Assembly: GCA_965247395.1 (NCBI GenBank)
Contig: OZ252012.1
Span: 1,674,001-1,738,000, forward strand
DNA: 64,000 bases
Source: CAYRJD01 sp965247395
GTDB taxonomy: Bacteria > Actinomycetota > Acidimicrobiia > Acidimicrobiales > Poriferisodalaceae
Direction: 5' to 3'
Position 1 is the stretch's first letter, and each line of letters opens with the position of its first letter. The notes under the pieces were generated by a model, which was given only the letters and a program-made list of their open reading frames with translations, made no database searches and was not told the DNA's origin. The position numbers and the translations under genes were made by a program. Positions 60,621 through 64,000 of the stretch are shown piece after piece.

Positions 60621-61355
60621 GTGAATAGCGCTAGCACTGGTAGCGAGTACGGCCACGCATGGGGAGTGAACAGACTGCGGAGCGATCCGCCGTTGCTCGG
60701 TAGCGATGGCCCAATCGGTGAGCTGGCGTTCAGATTTTGCCGGATGCTTCTGCGCACTTCGCTGTTCCCCTGGTTTCGAGTGCGATACGTCGGTGAAGAA
60801 AGGCTTAGGCGACCGGGTGCGTTCATCATCGCACCGGTGCATCGCTCTCACCTTGACGGACCGTTGGTTGGCAGCTTGACGCATCGCAAGGTGCGCTATC
60901 TAGGTAAGGAGTCGCTGTTTCGCCCCCCAATTCTTGGCTGGTTTATGAAGTCGTTCGGATCGTTTCCTGTAAAACGCGGCACTGCAGACTTAGGAGCAAT
61001 GAAGGTAGGCAAACGACTGTTGGACAACGGCGATGTGATGCTGGTGTTTCCCGAGGGCGGTCGCCAACCGGTGGGCGACATTGACGAGATGTTTGACGGA
61101 GCGGCCTGGCTATCCGCAAAAACCAAAGTGCCCGTGGTGCCAGTGGGTATCACCGGCACAGGTGAGGCGATGGCTCCGGGCGTGAAGATTCCCAAGCGCA
61201 CGCAAGTGGCGTTAGTGGTAGGTGAAGCAATGGACATGCCCACCGCCGCCGATGGCGGGCCAGCCACCCGAGAAGACATGCGAGCTTGGACCAGACAGCT
61301 AAAGGCAAATCTGCAGGAGTGCCAGCGCTTGGCGAAAGAGCTAGCGGAGCGGTAG
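60621..61355 (+). CDS. plsC: 1-acyl-sn-glycerol-3-phosphate acyltransferase (PlsC family)
   Basis: A 244-residue acyltransferase adding the second fatty acyl chain to lysophosphatidate in phospholipid synthesis. Motif I is VHRSHLD (His74 to Asp79, HX4D), motif III is VMLVFPEGGRQP, and RGTADLGAMKVGKRLL lies between them. GTG 60621 is selected; the frame is open upstream to 60531 and a GTG at 60666 is also possible. Several PlsC-like paralogues are usual in Actinobacteria, so the physiological acceptor is uncertain. Confidence 0.87.
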   Translation: MNSASTGSEYGHAWGVNRLRSDPPLLGSDGPIGELAFRFCRMLLRTSLFPWFRVRYVGEERLRRPGAFIIAPVHRSHLDGPLVGSLTHRKVRYLGKESLFRPPILGWFMKSFGSFPVKRGTADLGAMKVGKRLLDNGDVMLVFPEGGRQPVGDIDEMFDGAAWLSAKTKVPVVPVGITGTGEAMAPGVKIPKRTQVALVVGEAMDMPTAADGGPATREDMRAWTRQLKANLQECQRLAKELAER

Positions 61356-61387
61356 CAGATCGCTGTTGGGCTGCCTAGCTGATGGGG

Positions 61388-64000
61388 CTAATCGTCTGCC
61401 AGGGGCATGGACGGCAGGTTGTCAACTATCCGGGCGGTCTCTACCGACACTCTCACCAGTCGCAACAAATGCAGCACCAGCTCGTGCGCGTCTTCGTCTG
61501 CCTCCCAGACGTGCCATTTGTTGGCGTCATCAACGATGCCTGATTTTTTGGCGATGGTTACCTGCAGCTGTGCGATGGCCCATTCGAGTGGTGTCTTGCC
61601 GTTGACTACGTAGGGGTTTAACTGGGCGGTGTTGTCTTTTGAGGCAGTCAGTGGAGTGTCTAAGGCATCATCGCCCCTATACGGTCGCCCAGCTACCGCA
61701 GGAATACCAACGATCTGGCAACGACCGTTGACAGCCAGCACTGAACGGTCTTGAGTTTTATGCCCAGAGCCAGATGCCCCTGGTAGGCGGCCCCACCGCA
61801 TTCTTGGATTGATCCGATAAGCGCTTGGATCGTTAAACGAGTTAGCAGTTAGCGACTTACCTTTGTAAGAGTTCTTGTCGATTTCAACTCTTAGCGGCCA
61901 CGGCTCAATTGATTCATAGTTGATATGAAGCGCCATCAATGTCTCGCCGGAGGTGCAAAACTTGCTGAAGTCCACTACATTTTTTACGAGTGGAATGCGA
62001 GGCAGATGCTTAGCTAGCTCGGTCGCATACTTATCTCGCCAGTCTTGCGCGTGAAGTGCACCGTAGATGTAATGCCAAATGTCGTCCTTTGTTATTGCGT
62101 TATCTTTGTAGTTCTCTTGAAAATGACTTAGCGCCCAATCGGAAATGTTGTCTATCTTGCCGTCCGCGTCTGGCTGATTTCCAGCAGCTAAATCCGAAAC
62201 ATCTATCCCTGGCAATGGGGATGTAGCAGTGTCGTTGTCCGAAGTCATTGTTTCGCCAGGTGTACGTAACGCGGGATTGCTTGACTCGTGTCCATGAGGT
62301 GCAGATCCGGGGTTGCGCTCGTCGCCAGCACTGAGAATGGAGCTGATGCTCCCTTCCCCGTGAGGCAGATTGCCACGTTGACCTGTGACCTGTGACCTGT
62401 GACCTGTGACCTGTGACCTGTGACCTGTGACCTGTGACCTGTGACCTTGGTCGATTTGTACTAAGTCTACTACTTCTACACAGGCTTGTCGTGGATGTAT
62501 CTGCCCTTTGGAAGTTAGTTCCAGGTCAGGGGTTGTGTCTGTCGCCAGCGTAGAGAAAGAAATTGTTGCACCCTTCCCTGTATGGCTGATTGCTGTATTA
62601 TTTGATACCCCCGTTGGAAAAATCAAAGGGATTCTATATGTAAGAGTAATTAGGTTGTAATCGTAGTAAAGATAAGTTTTAACAAATGGTCGGTAATGAA
62701 CTTCCCTAACTATCTTTGAGCTAAACATAATTTCTCCGGGGCCTTTGTGCTTTTGCTTAACATCATGCTTAAGTTTGTCTCTGTCCTTCTTCACCCATTT
62801 GAATTTTGATAGATCAGTATTAGTGGTGAGTTTTTTGAAAATGCTATCTTTGCCAGTACTGTTTGCTCGTATTAGCTCTTGTCTAACGTTCTCACGGTAC
62901 TTCAGCATTCTTTTTAGGCGCCCTTTTAAAGAAGTTTCATCAAACCCGTAAAGCCAGTCGTCTTTATTGGTTTTGATACCCTGGGAGTAGAGCCCGGCCA
63001 GTACTTGTTGTAGGTCTTTTCTCTTCTCCTTCCCTTTGATGATATCGAGCTTGTTCGACTTCCCTTGTTTGTTTGCAAGCTCAGGTAATCTTTCAAAACT
63101 CTCTTGGTCCTGGTTAATCCAGTCATGGTTCTTATCAGGAAAAATTACTCTCCAATCCTTCGGGTTTAACCCAGCCGCTTGGGTTTCCTTAAGCGACGAA
63201 AATTTTTGACCTAGCTTCAAGTAGTCAGCTACTTCACGATAATGAACTTTGAATGGTTCAGAAGAGTCTGGTTTCTTTACAAGAATTATCAAAGAAACAC
63301 CTTGCTTAGTTGCAGAGCCGAAAGGGTTGTCGCCCTCCTTTTTCCGTAACTCACCGCTAGTAGTGGCATTCCCGCGAAGATTATAAATCCATGCAGCCGA
63401 AAACTCTTCAGCAAAAGTTGCTCGCACGCCAGCTGCAGTATTACCGTCGATTATTGAGTTAGGGATGATATATCCGATTACTCCACCAACCTCTGGGCTT
63501 ATTCTGTCTGTTGCCCAGCGGAGCGCTTTCACGTAGCTATCATATAGTGAGTTTTTATTGGTGGCAGTAGCATTGGATACGTAAGTCTCCTTAATTCGAC
63601 CTTCTAGTTCTGGGTGTGAAGTGTTCCTGTTTTCGTCATCCTCACTCTTTTGACCGGCTGACCAGGGAGGGTTACTGACGATAATGCGCATCTTTTTGTC
63701 TGATTGGCGCAACGTGCGTTCAGAGTTTTCATTTAGACCAGATTCCAAAGGAAGCTGAGTGTTGTCGTGTTGTAAATGGCTAGTAAGGTTAAATGTGTCT
63801 GTAAGTACTATACCTTCGAAAGGAGTATAGCTAGAGCCAGAATTCCTCTGCTTATAGGCTTCCTCAATTTTTACAGAAGACATAAAATATGCCAGCAATA
63901 AAATTTCATTGGCATAAAGCTCGCGGGTGTATTTTCTTTCAAGGTCTTTATCTTTGACTAAATACGGGCTGCTATCGTCATTTGGGTCTGTGCGGATTGT
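61388..64000 (-). CDS. Type ISP/IIG-like restriction-modification enzyme, partial (N-terminus beyond window)
   Basis: At least 870 codons are visible and the frame is open to the window edge, so the N-terminal nuclease/helicase part is missing. The adenine methyltransferase motif IV NPPW (IIVSNPPWSAGQ) is preceded by a ELYANEILLLAYFMSSVKI-type helix and followed by long specificity regions, as in single-chain Type ISP or Type IIG enzymes. The C-terminal part (about 61390-62200) resembles the conserved tail of helicase-methylase R-M proteins. A heptanucleotide repeat lies within the reading frame at 62380-62448, coding HRSQVTG three times. The 62480-64000 part is AT-rich, pointing to horizontal origin. 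Confidence 0.85.
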   Translation of the reverse strand, partial: TIRTDPNDDSSPYLVKDKDLERKYTRELYANEILLLAYFMSSVKIEEAYKQRNSGSSYTPFEGIVLTDTFNLTSHLQHDNTQLPLESGLNENSERTLRQSDKKMRIIVSNPPWSAGQKSEDDENRNTSHPELEGRIKETYVSNATATNKNSLYDSYVKALRWATDRISPEVGGVIGYIIPNSIIDGNTAAGVRATFAEEFSAAWIYNLRGNATTSGELRKKEGDNPFGSATKQGVSLIILVKKPDSSEPFKVHYREVADYLKLGQKFSSLKETQAAGLNPKDWRVIFPDKNHDWINQDQESFERLPELANKQGKSNKLDIIKGKEKRKDLQQVLAGLYSQGIKTNKDDWLYGFDETSLKGRLKRMLKYRENVRQELIRANSTGKDSIFKKLTTNTDLSKFKWVKKDRDKLKHDVKQKHKGPGEIMFSSKIVREVHYRPFVKTYLYYDYNLITLTYRIPLIFPTGVSNNTAISHTGKGATISFSTLATDTTPDLELTSKGQIHPRQACVEVVDLVQIDQGHRSQVTGHRSQVTGHRSQVTGQRGNLPHGEGSISSILSAGDERNPGSAPHGHESSNPALRTPGETMTSDNDTATSPLPGIDVSDLAAGNQPDADGKIDNISDWALSHFQENYKDNAITKDDIWHYIYGALHAQDWRDKYATELAKHLPRIPLVKNVVDFSKFCTSGETLMALHINYESIEPWPLRVEIDKNSYKGKSLTANSFNDPSAYRINPRMRWGRLPGASGSGHKTQDRSVLAVNGRCQIVGIPAVAGRPYRGDDALDTPLTASKDNTAQLNPYVVNGKTPLEWAIAQLQVTIAKKSGIVDDANKWHVWEADEDAHELVLHLLRLVRVSVETARIVDNLPSMPLADD
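62380..62448. repeat. Heptanucleotide tandem repeat (GACCTGT)9 plus partial, inside the R-M gene
   Basis: Nine complete GACCTGT units start at 62380, followed by a truncated tenth (GACCTT). Three units code seven residues, so at nine copies the frame is kept. A change of one copy shifts the downstream frame by one base, the classical arrangement for slipped-strand phase variation. Confidence 0.95.

Noticed and set aside
62380..62448. CRISPR array
   Set aside because: The 7-bp units are contiguous without spacers and lie inside a coding frame.

Overview
The window looks like a chromosome segment of a mid-GC actinobacterium, most likely a member of the Acidimicrobiia (inference from gene content only). 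The supporting families are UPF0182, the DUF2342 'zinc-dependent metalloprotease' family, a YlbL-type Lon-like protease, DtxR, an F420-type PPOX protein, two LLM flavin oxidoreductases, several CaiB/BaiF CoA-transferases, a P450 and an acyl-CoA carboxylase pair. Many enzymes carry short Ser/Gly/Asp/Thr-rich insertions or tandem peptide repeats, which looks like a habit of this genome.

Layout. 1-9340: core genes (DUF2342 protein, SDR-like membrane protein, MoaE, small membrane protein, MreB-like protein, Lon-like PDZ protease, UPF0182 protein, PIG-L deacetylase), ending at an initiator tRNA (9403-9479). 9480-23400: a defence and mobile region. The 3' half of the tRNA is repeated at 16900-16955 and, degraded, at 20805-20846. 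The last two share the same 17-bp upstream flank, as expected for att sites of two tandem integrations, although no integrase is present. Cargo: a GIY-YIG/DUF4357 nuclease, a repeat-containing envelope protein broken by one in-frame TGA, a PD-(D/E)XK nuclease gene broken by two frameshifts (one a perfect 14-bp tandem duplication), an AbiE-like toxin-antitoxin pair with a palindromic operator, an XRE-ImmA/DUF4411 pair, two near-identical DHFR-family genes, a ribokinase, and a DUF5131/TcmP pair. That last pair and the second DHFR copy sit in a 2.6-kb block between 153-bp direct repeats that include a truncated copy of the neighbouring PPOX gene.

23400-38200: PPOX protein, DUF3179 lipoprotein, a secreted protein with an almost perfectly duplicated domain, the iron cluster dtxR-bfd-bfr (the ferritin has both diiron histidines replaced by Asp), an LLM-MFS-LLM operon, haloalkane dehalogenase, YceI protein, an IMPDH/GMP reductase-like enzyme, QueF, and an unusual winged-helix/TM/DUF4015 glycoside hydrolase fusion. 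38250-61360: acyl-CoA, organic acid and lipid metabolism (acyl-CoA ligase, two double-domain CaiB proteins, MFS-P450 pair, crotonase, biotin-dependent carboxylase, O-methyltransferase, esterase, amidohydrolase, dienelactone hydrolase, hot-dog dehydratase, acyltransferase), interrupted by an AT-rich GIY-YIG gene and by HU.

61388-64000: a large AT-rich Type ISP/IIG-like restriction-modification gene running off the right edge. It carries a heptanucleotide tandem repeat (nine full copies) inside its reading frame, suggesting phase variation.

Most notable for follow-up: the tRNA-fMet defence hotspot with its tandem att remnants and lesions; the DUF5131-TcmP block; the repeat-bearing R-M gene; the AbiE-like pair whose antitoxin-like partner has a nuclease-like N-terminus; and the Asp-substituted bacterioferritin. 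All identifications are from reading the sequence; no database search was run.
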